A stretch of DNA of 8,689 bases, taken from the NCBI GenBank assembly GCA_002315535.1, contig DCHA01000072.1, positions 44,067 through 52,755 on the forward strand. Direction: 5' to 3'. The notes beneath the pieces are model-generated. The model made no database searches. It saw only the letters and a list, made by a program, of their open reading frames with translations, and was not told the origin of the DNA. Both the position numbers and the translations under genes were made by a program. Shown here piece after piece: positions 1 through 5,860 of the stretch. The DNA is from Firmicutes bacterium UBA1764. GTDB taxonomy: Bacteria; Bacillota; Clostridia; Peptostreptococcales; Anaerovoracaceae. Within the stretch, counting starts at the first letter, position 1. Each line of letters starts with the position of its first letter.

Positions 1-2636
1 GCTTCGGAAAGATTTTTGAGAAGCTTGGTTCTTTCTTCGAGCTCCTTCTTTACGCGATTGTTGATTACAAGCTCTTCAAGACGTTTTCTTTCAAACTCTT
101 TTTCAACATGAGTTCCCTCTACGTCTTTAATAATTGCGTATCTTCTTCTTGTCTCAATTTCAAGGCTGCCATCCTCATTTACGAGTATGGTCTTGCCGGA
201 GCGAGCCTTTTCAGCTCTATATTCGAAAACAGCAATCTGCGAACCATTGGCTGCGGCCTTAATTGCTTCTCTGAAGCCTACCTGTTTAACTTTGTCATTC
301 GCCAGTATGAAGCATTCAGCCTTATCAGTATCAAGCTCGAAGAAGGCTTCCTCCTGCTGCAGCTTCTCATATACATTAATTTCTTTCTTTGCAGCTTCGA
401 TATCAGACGAGTACTGCATGTACTTAAGGAAGGTCGGAACAAACTTATCGCCGCCTTTAGCCTGTGAAAGCGTAGCGACATATGATGCTGCCATGGAGTC
501 TGAAATACTATGCTCTTCCAGATCTGGCAATAGGGCATAATTATCGTCAGCAAGAAGCATCAGCTTTTTCTGTACAAGCTGATACTTTGCGTACATCATG
601 TCTTCGTTTTGCTTGATTGTAGCTATGACATCTCCGGGCACCTTGATGCCTTCCTTTTCAGCGGCAGTCAGTATTTCCTTGCCCATGCTTGCTATCTTGA
701 GGTTTGCATATTGGCTTGCCATATTCTTTGCAAGCTGCTCATCATCATTGGTGTTCATAAGCCAATTGATATCAGCGTTGTAGGCTCTGCTTACAAAGTA
801 TTGAATGATGTCCCTAGTAGAGGACTGCTGGAGCTCCTTTGGAATCAGGTTTGAAAGCTGCGTGATGCTGTGTCCTGTCAGGTTTGGATTGTTTGGGACA
901 CTGAGACTCTCAACAAATAATTCGTACTGCTTTGCATAATTGTGAATGTTGAGCTTTCTTGGGTCTGCTGTAAACTTGCGGTATTCATCTGCACTGAACT
1001 GGAATTTCTTTTCCTTTACGAAGCAGTTGTTAAGAGCTTTTAATTGATCCTTAGCCTGGTTGAATCTATCCTTTGCCAGAGCCGTGGTCATCTTAATTGT
1101 CTGCATCATCGGAACAGCAAAGGGCTCTGTGTAAGCCGGTTTTACTGTGTAATCGTATTCGACTTCTGTATGCTTGGCTTCAGGCTTAACTTCTTTAACT
1201 TCAGGCTGAGGCTCATCGACCTTTTCCTCCGGAGCCTTCTCTTGCTCCGGCTGAGGGATTTCATCCTCGACCATCTTTTCTTCAAATATTTCCTCAGTTT
1301 TTTCCTTCGGAGCCTTGTCTTCTTCTTTGGGCTTTTCTTCAGACTTTTCTTCCTGTGGCTGAGGAATTTCATCCTCGACCATTTTTTCTTCAAATTTATC
1401 TTCAGACTTTTCTTCTTCCTTAACTTCCTGCTGCTTGCTGAGCTCGAGCTCTTCTGCCTTCTTAAGCATGTTCTGCTGGTAGATTTGGAGTCTCTTCGTT
1501 ACAAGGTCGATACGCTTTTCGGCCGCCTCTTCCTTTGTCTTGATTCCGGTCTTGGTCGGGATGAAGGTTATGAACGTATCTTTATAGCTGTCATTAAGAA
1601 ATTCAACGCTGTAGCCTACTGTGAATTCGGCATCATTAACAAGGTAATCATCAATGGCCTTTGTAGGATCAATCTGATTACCGTTTTTGTCAAAGCATAG
1701 AGCGTTAAAGCCATTGTTTGTAAACATGTGCTTATCACATAAGAATTTAAACAGTTCCTCCTGCTTAGGCCCGATTTTTTCGTACACCTTGTATGCTGAG
1801 TGCAAGGAGCGAAGCTCACTAAATGCGTCAACAAGTGCATTTACATCAGCCTTTACATAATCCGGGTCAGGTTCTTCTCCGGCTGTAATCAGCATTTCCT
1901 GTTCTGCCTGGTATAAGAGCAGGTTCTGATTAATAGCGTTCATTTCCTCCTGAGTTTTCTTCAGAAAATCCACGCCAATTAAAGACCTGAATAAAAGATT
2001 GTTTTCAAGCTGATTCTTTGCAACCCTGAACTGATATGCGTACTGCACAAACTGGCGTTTTTCTTCAAGGAGGTCCCACTCCTTCTTGTTAAATTTTTCG
2101 CCGCTTAAAAGATTCTTTCTGTCATCAAGTGTATTAAAACTGAAGAGGAGACTGGTGTTCTCCATCTTTCTTACTACATCCTCCGGCTTGTCGTCAGGAT
2201 TGAACTGAAGCTGTCTTTGATCCATGCGGAGCATTCTCTGCCAGTATTTTTCAAGCTGAGCGAGCTCGTTCTTGTCACCCTCCGGGCCGGCCTTGTACTT
2301 TTCACGAATCTTGGCATTTGCTTCAAGATTGTCCATTATCACTGAATCGTCAAGCTGGCTGTTGGTCGGCTGCATTTCATTCTGAAGCAAACGAGCCTTG
2401 AAGGCTTGTCTGTCGTTGTCAAGCTTTGATGCCTCATCATTTTTTGATTTCAGAATGTCAAAAACCTCTTTAGAAAAATCGCTTTCATAGTTTGCATCAT
2501 TCTTTGCGTATTTTTCGATATCCTTTTGCTTCGGAATTTTATAATTGGCATCTATATACTTTTTATAGATACTGGTAAGCCTTTGGATGCTGTGTATTCT
2601 TGATTCGATAATTTGTTCCTTTGAAAGTGGTGGCAT
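1..2636 (-). CDS. Very large charged hypothetical protein (N-terminal 878 residues; runs off left edge)
   Basis: I do not recognise this protein. The frame opens with MPPLSKEQIIESRIHSIQ at 2636 and has no stop down to base 1, so the C-terminus is outside the window. The start is supported by AAAGGAG at 2648-2642, five bases before the ATG. There is no signal peptide or membrane segment, so it is probably cytosolic. Residues 1 to about 400 are rich in Glu, Lys, Gln and Leu and look helical. Residues about 410-490 form a low-complexity Glu/Lys/Pro linker containing two copies of FEEKMVEDEIPQP at 415-427 and 451-463. Residues from about 510 onward return to ordinary mixed composition (for example KLNIHNYAKQYELFVESLSV), ending in the window with a very charged helical stretch (EKEFERKRLEELVINNRVKK). 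The layout suggests two folded helical parts joined by a flexible linker, possibly a structural or scaffold role; that is inference. It is certainly a real gene: the coherent protein composition holds over 2.6 kb. Confidence 0.85.
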   Translation of the reverse strand, partial: MPPLSKEQIIESRIHSIQRLTSIYKKYIDANYKIPKQKDIEKYAKNDANYESDFSKEVFDILKSKNDEASKLDNDRQAFKARLLQNEMQPTNSQLDDSVIMDNLEANAKIREKYKAGPEGDKNELAQLEKYWQRMLRMDQRQLQFNPDDKPEDVVRKMENTSLLFSFNTLDDRKNLLSGEKFNKKEWDLLEEKRQFVQYAYQFRVAKNQLENNLLFRSLIGVDFLKKTQEEMNAINQNLLLYQAEQEMLITAGEEPDPDYVKADVNALVDAFSELRSLHSAYKVYEKIGPKQEELFKFLCDKHMFTNNGFNALCFDKNGNQIDPTKAIDDYLVNDAEFTVGYSVEFLNDSYKDTFITFIPTKTGIKTKEEAAEKRIDLVTKRLQIYQQNMLKKAEELELSKQQEVKEEEKSEDKFEEKMVEDEIPQPQEEKSEEKPKEEDKAPKEKTEEIFEEKMVEDEIPQPEQEKAPEEKVDEPQPEVKEVKPEAKHTEVEYDYTVKPAYTEPFAVPMMQTIKMTTALAKDRFNQAKDQLKALNNCFVKEKKFQFSADEYRKFTADPRKLNIHNYAKQYELFVESLSVPNNPNLTGHSITQLSNLIPKELQQSSTRDIIQYFVSRAYNADINWLMNTNDDEQLAKNMASQYANLKIASMGKEILTAAEKEGIKVPGDVIATIKQNEDMMYAKYQLVQKKLMLLADDNYALLPDLEEHSISDSMAASYVATLSQAKGGDKFVPTFLKYMQYSSDIEAAKKEINVYEKLQQEEAFFELDTDKAECFILANDKVKQVGFREAIKAAANGSQIAVFEYRAEKARSGKTILVNEDGSLEIETRRRYAIIKDVEGTHVEKEFERKRLEELVINNRVKKELEERTKLLKNLSE
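1249..1394 (-). repeat. Two 38-bp direct repeats, 108 bp apart, inside the linker of the large protein
   Basis: Copies at 1249-1286 and 1357-1394 differ at two positions only. Both differences are silent in the minus-strand frame (Ile ATC/ATT and Lys AAG/AAA). Each copy encodes FEEKMVEDEIPQP, giving a 36-residue period. The segment between the copies is a similar but more diverged Glu/Lys/Pro run (KEEDKAPKEKTEE, then EKAPEEKVDEPQPE after the second copy), so this is probably an internal tandem duplication within the gene. Confidence 0.8.
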
Positions 2637-2698
2637 TTCGTCTCTCCTTTTATCAGAATGAAATAATTCTCATTATTAACCATAATATCATTTTATTC

Positions 2699-2707
2699 AT
2701 TATATCA
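2699..2707 (-). promoter_or_regulatory. Probable extended -10 promoter for the large minus-strand gene
   Basis: On the minus strand 2707-2699 reads TGATATAAT, an extended -10 (TGnTATAAT). No good -35 lies at 17 bases (ACGCTT at 2727-2722), but an extended -10 can do without one. A second, weaker TGATATTAT follows at 2690-2682. The start codon is at 2636, giving a leader of roughly 55 bases that includes the AAAGGAG ribosome site. Confidence 0.5.
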
Positions 2708-2738
2708 TTTCAGCGTTTCAAAAGCGTTGCACACTAAA

Positions 2739-2767
2739 TTGATTTTTGCGTGCCTTTTCTATATAAT
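2739..2767 (+). promoter_or_regulatory. Sigma-A promoter for tRNA-Arg and the downstream gene
   Basis: TTGATT at 2739-2744 and a perfect TATAAT at 2762-2767 are separated by exactly 17 bases. Transcription would begin near 2774, about 36 bases before the mature tRNA. There is no terminator between the tRNA and the gene at 2896, so both are probably on one transcript. Confidence 0.8.
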
Positions 2768-2809
2768 AGTTGGGCGCAATTAAAAGAATTTGTAAAGGGT
2801 GTATGGTCT

Positions 2810-2886
2810 GTGCCTGTAGCTCAGCTGGATAGAGCGTCGGACTCCGACTCCGAAGGCCGCAGGTTCGACTCCTGTCAGGCACACCA
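2810..2886 (+). tRNA. tRNA-Arg (anticodon CCG)
   Basis: The complete cloverleaf can be drawn. The acceptor is GTGCCTG (2810-2816) with CAGGCAC (2876-2882). The D stem is GCTC with GAGC. The anticodon stem is TCGGA with TCCGA, around loop CTCCGAC, which puts CCG at positions 34-36 and reads the Arg codon CGG. The T arm is GCAGG-TTCGACT-CCTGT. Discriminator A is at 2883 and the encoded CCA at 2884-2886. The gene is expressed from the consensus promoter at 2739-2767. Confidence 0.97.
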
Positions 2887-2895
2887 AAATAAAAG

Positions 2896-3822
2896 ATGAG
2901 TAATAAAATTGAGATAAAAGAGAATAAAGTTGTAAAAACATTTGGCTCGCGCATGAGCTTTGTCAAAGAGTCGAATGTTTATGAAAAGATTAAGGGACTA
3001 GGGCTTGCTCCGGAGCTTTCAGGAATCTGGGACGGGGCTATTGAGCACGAATTCATCGAGGGTCGCAACTTCGACGAAGCGCTCCGCGAGACCTTCAGCA
3101 ATCCCTATGATTTTATTAAGTATGTTAAGCTGTTCCTCGATTGGTACAAAAGATTCAGAGACGCCGCAAAGATTTCCCTCGGAGATATGGACTTTTCGGA
3201 CTTTATTATCACTCCGCAGACCCAGCTTTACTGTATAGACTTCGAGCACTGCAAGCCGGCGAGCCCGGAGCAGGACATCGCAAATCTTGTTGCGGTTATC
3301 GCGCTTGACGGAGGCGGCTATAATCGCCTTACTCTGGAGGATGCAAAAATATTTGTAAAGACCGCCTTTGATGAGATCGAGCTTTCATCCGAAAAGCTTT
3401 ACTATGCAATCAAGCAGGCTTTATGTGATAAATGCTCAGAGCTCGGAATTAAATCTCTCAGCTCTGCTAATGAATATTTGGCAAGCTTTGTTTGCAGCAG
3501 CTTTGCGCACAAGCCGGATTACGGCCATGAGCTTGAAAAAATCATGGAAGCTATCAGCATCAGCAAGCACATGTGGACGATTTTTGCCGAGGACGTTAAC
3601 CTTGAGACCGAAAAGGAAATCAGATGCCTGATGAGCAACGACAAGGAAAACTATGATGTCTTTTTCATTACAAAGAACGGCAAGGTGCAGGATTTTCCGC
3701 TCATGATCAGAACCGAAGGCACTTATAAGGTGCTCCAGCAGATCAAGGATCCGTATGCGGACCTCAAGGATCTTCTCAAGATGAATTTCCGCTGCAAGGG
3801 CTTCGCAATAGAGGAAATGTAG
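2896..3822 (+). CDS. Hybrid protein: reduced phosphotransferase-like kinase region plus MobA-like C-terminal half
   Basis: The protein has 308 residues and no signal peptide or membrane segment. Residues 1 to about 180 resemble an aminoglycoside/choline-kinase-type fold. There is a short N-lobe with K14 and E25, a hinge-like HEFIEGRNF (51-59), then LGDMDFSDFI at 95-104 in the place of the usual HGDxxxxN loop, and IDFE (114-117) in the place of the metal-binding DFG. The catalytic Asp (D97) and metal Asp (D115) are kept, but the loop His is Leu and the loop Asn is Asp. Residues about 226-306 (WTIFAEDV, YDVFFITKNGKVQDFPLMIR, LKDLLKMNF) match in pattern the second half of MobA-type molybdopterin nucleotidyltransferases, whose GTP-binding LAGGxSxRMG N-terminus is absent. 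It starts 9 bases after tRNA-Arg with no clear ribosome site, and ATG 2896 is the only start that keeps the N-lobe. The kinase-like part is moderately supported; the MobA-like part is inference from pattern. Substrate is unknown. Confidence 0.72.
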   Translation: MSNKIEIKENKVVKTFGSRMSFVKESNVYEKIKGLGLAPELSGIWDGAIEHEFIEGRNFDEALRETFSNPYDFIKYVKLFLDWYKRFRDAAKISLGDMDFSDFIITPQTQLYCIDFEHCKPASPEQDIANLVAVIALDGGGYNRLTLEDAKIFVKTAFDEIELSSEKLYYAIKQALCDKCSELGIKSLSSANEYLASFVCSSFAHKPDYGHELEKIMEAISISKHMWTIFAEDVNLETEKEIRCLMSNDKENYDVFFITKNGKVQDFPLMIRTEGTYKVLQQIKDPYADLKDLLKMNFRCKGFAIEEM

Positions 3823-3828
3823 TATAAT
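3802..3828 (+). promoter_or_regulatory. Possible promoter for tRNA-Gly
   Basis: A perfect TATAAT at 3823-3828 begins one base after the stop codon of the preceding gene. The -35 is weak: TTCGCA at 3802-3807 with a short 15-base spacer, inside the coding region. Transcription would start near 3835. Read-through from the upstream tRNA-Arg promoter is an alternative source of the tRNA. Confidence 0.45.
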
Positions 3829-3839
3829 AAATATCGCAA

Positions 3840-3868
3840 TGCATGCAGGGCTTCTGCCGGAGCATGCA
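3840..3868 (+). other. Hairpin in the tRNA-Gly leader
   Basis: TGCATGC (3840-3846) pairs with GCATGCA (3862-3868), and inside it GGC (3849-3851) pairs with GCC (3856-3858) around a TTCT loop. The hairpin ends four bases before the tRNA, so it could insulate the tRNA 5' end and help its maturation. It has no T-run and is not a terminator. Confidence 0.5.
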
Positions 3869-3872
3869 ATAC

Positions 3873-3946
3873 GCGGGCGTAGTTTAGTGGTAAAATATGG
3901 CCTTCCCAAGGCTAGGTTGAGGGTTCGATTCCCTTCGCCCGCTCCA
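3873..3946 (+). tRNA. tRNA-Gly (anticodon CCC)
   Basis: The acceptor is GCGGGCG (3873-3879) with CGCCCGC (3936-3942). The D stem is GTTT with AAAT. The anticodon stem is TGGCC with GGCTA, around loop TTCCCAA, putting CCC at 3905-3907, which reads GGG. The T arm is GAGGG-TTCGATT-CCCTT. Discriminator T is at 3943, as usual for glycine tRNA, and the encoded CCA is at 3944-3946. The terminator hairpin begins inside this 3' end. Confidence 0.96.
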
Positions 3947-3989
3947 GAAAAAAAGATAGACCCCATCGGGGTCTATCTTTTTTTCTGGA
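3943..3989 (+). terminator. Rho-independent terminator after tRNA-Gly, symmetric and probably bidirectional
   Basis: A perfect inverted repeat has 22-base arms (3943-3964 and 3968-3989) and an ATC loop. The core is GATAGACCCC / GGGGTCTATC, flanked by seven A on the left and seven T on the right, so it works as an intrinsic terminator in either direction. The outer arm TCCAG includes the discriminator and CCA of tRNA-Gly. That means the symmetry extends into the tRNA and is longer than termination needs. Confidence 0.93.
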
Positions 3990-3998
3990 ATTGTAGAT

Positions 3999-4014
3999 GA
4001 AGGGAATCGAACCC
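3999..4014 (-). repeat. Inverted copy of the tRNA-Gly T-arm (tRNA remnant)
   Basis: On the minus strand these 16 bases read GGGTTCGATTCCCTTC, identical to 3921-3936 of tRNA-Gly. On this strand the copy is followed by nine unrelated bases and then by the TCCAG arm of the shared terminator. It is therefore arranged like the 3' end of a second, convergent tRNA gene. No matching acceptor, D or anticodon arm is found further upstream on the minus strand (4015-4100), so no intact tRNA exists here. Confidence 0.75.
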
Positions 4015-4030
4015 GCGAGGGCCCCTCGGC

Positions 4031-4059
4031 TTGAGTTTTTACCTATTTTAGGGTATAAT
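4031..4059 (+). promoter_or_regulatory. Sigma-A promoter of the MBL-rdgB-PBP-uvrC operon
   Basis: TTGAGT at 4031-4036 and a perfect TATAAT at 4054-4059 are separated by 17 bases. Transcription would start near 4066, giving a leader of about 86 bases before the MBL start codon. No other convincing promoter or terminator is seen between the genes to the end of the window. Confidence 0.8.
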
Positions 4060-4080
4060 AACTTCGTGGGTTTATACCCT
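4050..4080. promoter_or_regulatory. 9-bp dyad overlapping the -10 box and transcription start (possible operator)
   Basis: AGGGTATAA (4050-4058) and TTATACCCT (4072-4080) are perfect reverse complements with a 13-base spacer. The left arm contains most of the -10 box and the right arm lies just past the expected start of transcription. Because the left arm is not transcribed, the dyad would act as DNA, for example as a repressor site. This could also be chance in AT-rich sequence. Confidence 0.4.
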
Positions 4081-4099
4081 TCTTTTGACGTGCATGGAA

Positions 4100-4123
4100 C
4101 CTAAGGACGCACTCGTCCGCAGG
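4100..4123 (+). other. Hairpin in the operon 5' leader
   Basis: GGACG (4105-4109) and CGTCC (4114-4118) pair around a CACT loop, extended by CCT (4100-4102) with AGG (4121-4123) across a small internal loop. It lies 13 bases before the ribosome site of the MBL gene and has no T-run. It may protect the mRNA 5' end. I see no known riboswitch. Confidence 0.5.
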
Positions 4124-4136
4124 TGTGGGGAATCGG

Positions 4137-4143
4137 AAAGAGG
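4137..4143 (+). promoter_or_regulatory. Ribosome binding site that fixes the MBL start at 4152
   Basis: AAAGAGG at 4137-4143 lies eight bases before ATG 4152. The alternative in-frame GTG at 4125 has no ribosome site and would add nine residues (MGNRKEARI) in front of MKIKFCGAATGVTGS, which is where this protein family normally begins. Confidence 0.75.
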
Positions 4144-4151
4144 CAAGGATA

Positions 4152-5810
4152 ATGAAAATTAAGTTTTGCGGCGCAGCAACCGGTGTAACGGGCAGCTGCC
4201 ACCTTATCAGCACAGAAAAACACAAGGTATTGCTGGACTGCGGAATGTTCCAAGGCGGAAAGGCAATGGAGGCATTAAATAAGGAGCCATTCCCGTTTAA
4301 TGCATCAGAAATAGAGGCTGTGGTTATTTCACATGCCCATATCGACCACTGCGGCAGGCTCCCGCTTCTCGTGAAGCAGGGCTTTAAGGGCGTTATTTAC
4401 GCAAGCGACGCTACCGCTGATTTGCTTCCTGTAATGCTGCGTGACTCCGCTCATATTCATGAGCAGGACAGCCAGTGGCAAAACAAGAGAAATCTTAGAG
4501 CGGGCAAGCCAAACGTTGAACCCCTGTATACAACAAACGACGCAGAGGCAACAATTTCACTCATTCGCCCTGTGCGCTATGATCAGCTCATAGAGCTCAA
4601 CGACGAAATGAAAATCGTGTTTAACGATGCGGGGCATATCCTCGGATCCGCAATAATCGAAGTATTTTGCGATGAAGAGGGCAGTACTACAAAATTGGTT
4701 TTCTCCGGAGATATCGGAATGAGCGGAAGACCGATTTTAAAGGACCCGACAATAATTCACAAAGCAGATTACGTTGTAATGGAAACCACCTACGGCAACC
4801 GTTTACACGAATCAAATAAAGACAGCATCAGCAAGCTCCTTGACATTGCAGTTGCAACCGTACAGCGCGGCGGAAATGTAGTAATCCCAAGCTTTGCGGT
4901 AGGCAGAACTCAGGAGCTGCTGTTTGAACTAAATAAAGTGTACGACGGAATGGGCCCAATGCACGAGCTCTTAAAGAGCGTTCCGGTTTACGTTGACAGC
5001 CCTATGGCAACAACCGCAACCGAAATCTTTAAGGACAATGCTCAGGCATATGACGACGAAACAAGAGCGTACATCCTAAAGGGTGATCATCCTCTTGATT
5101 TCAAAAACCTGCACTTTACCGCCAGCAGCCAGGAATCTCAGGCAATCAATTTCGATAACAGGCCCAAGATTATCCTCTCTGCATCAGGTATGTGCGATGC
5201 CGGTCGTATCCGCCACCACCTAAAGCACAATCTTTGGGACAAGAAAAACAGTATCGTGTTCGTAGGCTATCAGGCCGAAGGCACCCTGGGCCGCAGACTC
5301 GTTGACGGAGAAAAGAGTGTCACGCTCTTCGGCGAGGAAATAAATGTTGCCGCAGAGATTCATAATCTCGAGGGCTTCAGCGGACATGCAGATAGGGATG
5401 CGCTCTTCGCATGGCTAAACGGCTTTGAGAAAAAGCCAAAGCAGATTTTCCTAGTTCACGGTGAATCCGATGCCAAGCAGGGCTTTGCAGAGTACGTAAA
5501 GGCAAACAAGGGCTGGGACTGCGAGATAGTTCACGGCTATGATGAATATAATCTTCAGGCCGGAGAAATCTCAGATGGTCAGAATGCAGAAATGGATTTC
5601 GCTTCGGGCGAAGAAATCGACAAGCTGAGATTCAGAGTTGCCGCAATGCACAGCGAGCTTGAAAATATCCTGTACAGCACTCACCTTGCGGTTGACCAGA
5701 GCGTTTCCGCAAAGCGCATGAGCGAGCTTAAGAACAAGCTTGCTGAGCTTGAAAAGGACGTCTTCGCACTCGGCGCAACCGTAACAAAGGAAGATCGTGA
5801 TGAACAATAA
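4152..5810 (+). CDS. MBL-fold beta-CASP metallo-hydrolase (YSH1/CPSF73-like, probable RNA nuclease)
   Basis: The protein has 552 residues and is cytosolic. The metallo-beta-lactamase part carries the zinc motif HAHIDH (61-66), motif 3 in DAGHILGSA (His162) and motif 4 in FSGDIG (Asp187). The beta-CASP part follows: motif A at METTYG (E211), then PSFAVGRTQE (246-255), ILSASGMCDAGRIRHH with the motif B histidine region (341-356), and GFSGHADRDAL with motif C His412, then HGE (436-438). All metal ligands are therefore present, and an active two-zinc enzyme is expected. Proteins of this family (COG1236) include RNA endo- and exonucleases related to eukaryotic CPSF73 and to RNase J; the bacterial versions are poorly characterised, so the RNA substrate is inference. 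Residues about 470-552 form an extra acidic, partly coiled-coil tail (MSELKNKLAELEKDV). It is the first gene of the operon, under the promoter at 4031-4059. Confidence 0.93.
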   Translation: MKIKFCGAATGVTGSCHLISTEKHKVLLDCGMFQGGKAMEALNKEPFPFNASEIEAVVISHAHIDHCGRLPLLVKQGFKGVIYASDATADLLPVMLRDSAHIHEQDSQWQNKRNLRAGKPNVEPLYTTNDAEATISLIRPVRYDQLIELNDEMKIVFNDAGHILGSAIIEVFCDEEGSTTKLVFSGDIGMSGRPILKDPTIIHKADYVVMETTYGNRLHESNKDSISKLLDIAVATVQRGGNVVIPSFAVGRTQELLFELNKVYDGMGPMHELLKSVPVYVDSPMATTATEIFKDNAQAYDDETRAYILKGDHPLDFKNLHFTASSQESQAINFDNRPKIILSASGMCDAGRIRHHLKHNLWDKKNSIVFVGYQAEGTLGRRLVDGEKSVTLFGEEINVAAEIHNLEGFSGHADRDALFAWLNGFEKKPKQIFLVHGESDAKQGFAEYVKANKGWDCEIVHGYDEYNLQAGEISDGQNAEMDFASGEEIDKLRFRVAAMHSELENILYSTHLAVDQSVSAKRMSELKNKLAELEKDVFALGATVTKEDRDEQ

Positions 5811-5841
5811 TCCTGTCGTAATAAGAATTGTTGTAGGCTAA
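5800..5841 (+). CDS. Possible 13-residue ORF between the MBL gene and rdgB
   Basis: ATG 5800 overlaps the last codons of the MBL gene in another frame. It is preceded by AAAGGA (5786-5791) at an ideal eight-base spacing. It encodes MNNNPVVIRIVVG and stops at 5839-5841, 19 bases before the rdgB start and before its ribosome site. It could be a translational-coupling peptide, the remnant of a lost gene, or chance. Nothing beyond the ribosome site supports it. Confidence 0.3.
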   Translation: MNNNPVVIRIVVG

Positions 5842-5860
5842 AAATAAATCAGGAGAAGTT

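Noticed and set aside
1044..1700. A 218-codon plus-strand ORF very rich in Leu, Phe and Arg
   Set aside because: It is the antisense shadow of the Glu/Lys-rich linker of the minus-strand gene; GAA and AAG codons read as TTC and CTT. It has no ribosome site.
2657..2674. AATGA-8-TCATT dyad in the leader of the minus-strand gene, a little like a Fur box
   Set aside because: Arms are only 5 bp in AT-rich sequence, the fit to the 7-1-7 Fur pattern is poor, and nothing nearby concerns iron.
2718..2966. Minus-strand ORF across tRNA-Arg containing GVPDRSRTCGLRS
   Set aside because: This is the well-known false protein read antisense through a tRNA gene; it also covers the tRNA promoter.
3436..3966. 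A 176-codon minus-strand ORF containing GAGEGNRTLNLALG
   Set aside because: Its start is antisense to tRNA-Gly and the rest is antisense to the kinase/MobA-like gene; this is a shadow frame.
4015..4030. GC-rich palindrome CGAGGG-C-CCCTCG next to the operon -35 box
   Set aside because: The loop of one base makes it unable to form a hairpin without losing pairs, and no T-run follows; it is probably debris of the tRNA remnant.
4125..4151. GTG start that would extend the MBL protein by nine residues
   Set aside because: No ribosome site; ATG 4152 has AAAGAGG at good spacing and matches the usual family N-terminus.
4094..4162. A 22-codon upstream ORF (MEPKDALVRRCGESERGKDNEN) overlapping the MBL start
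   Set aside because: No ribosome site precedes it, and its sequence is explained by the leader hairpin and the MBL ribosome site.
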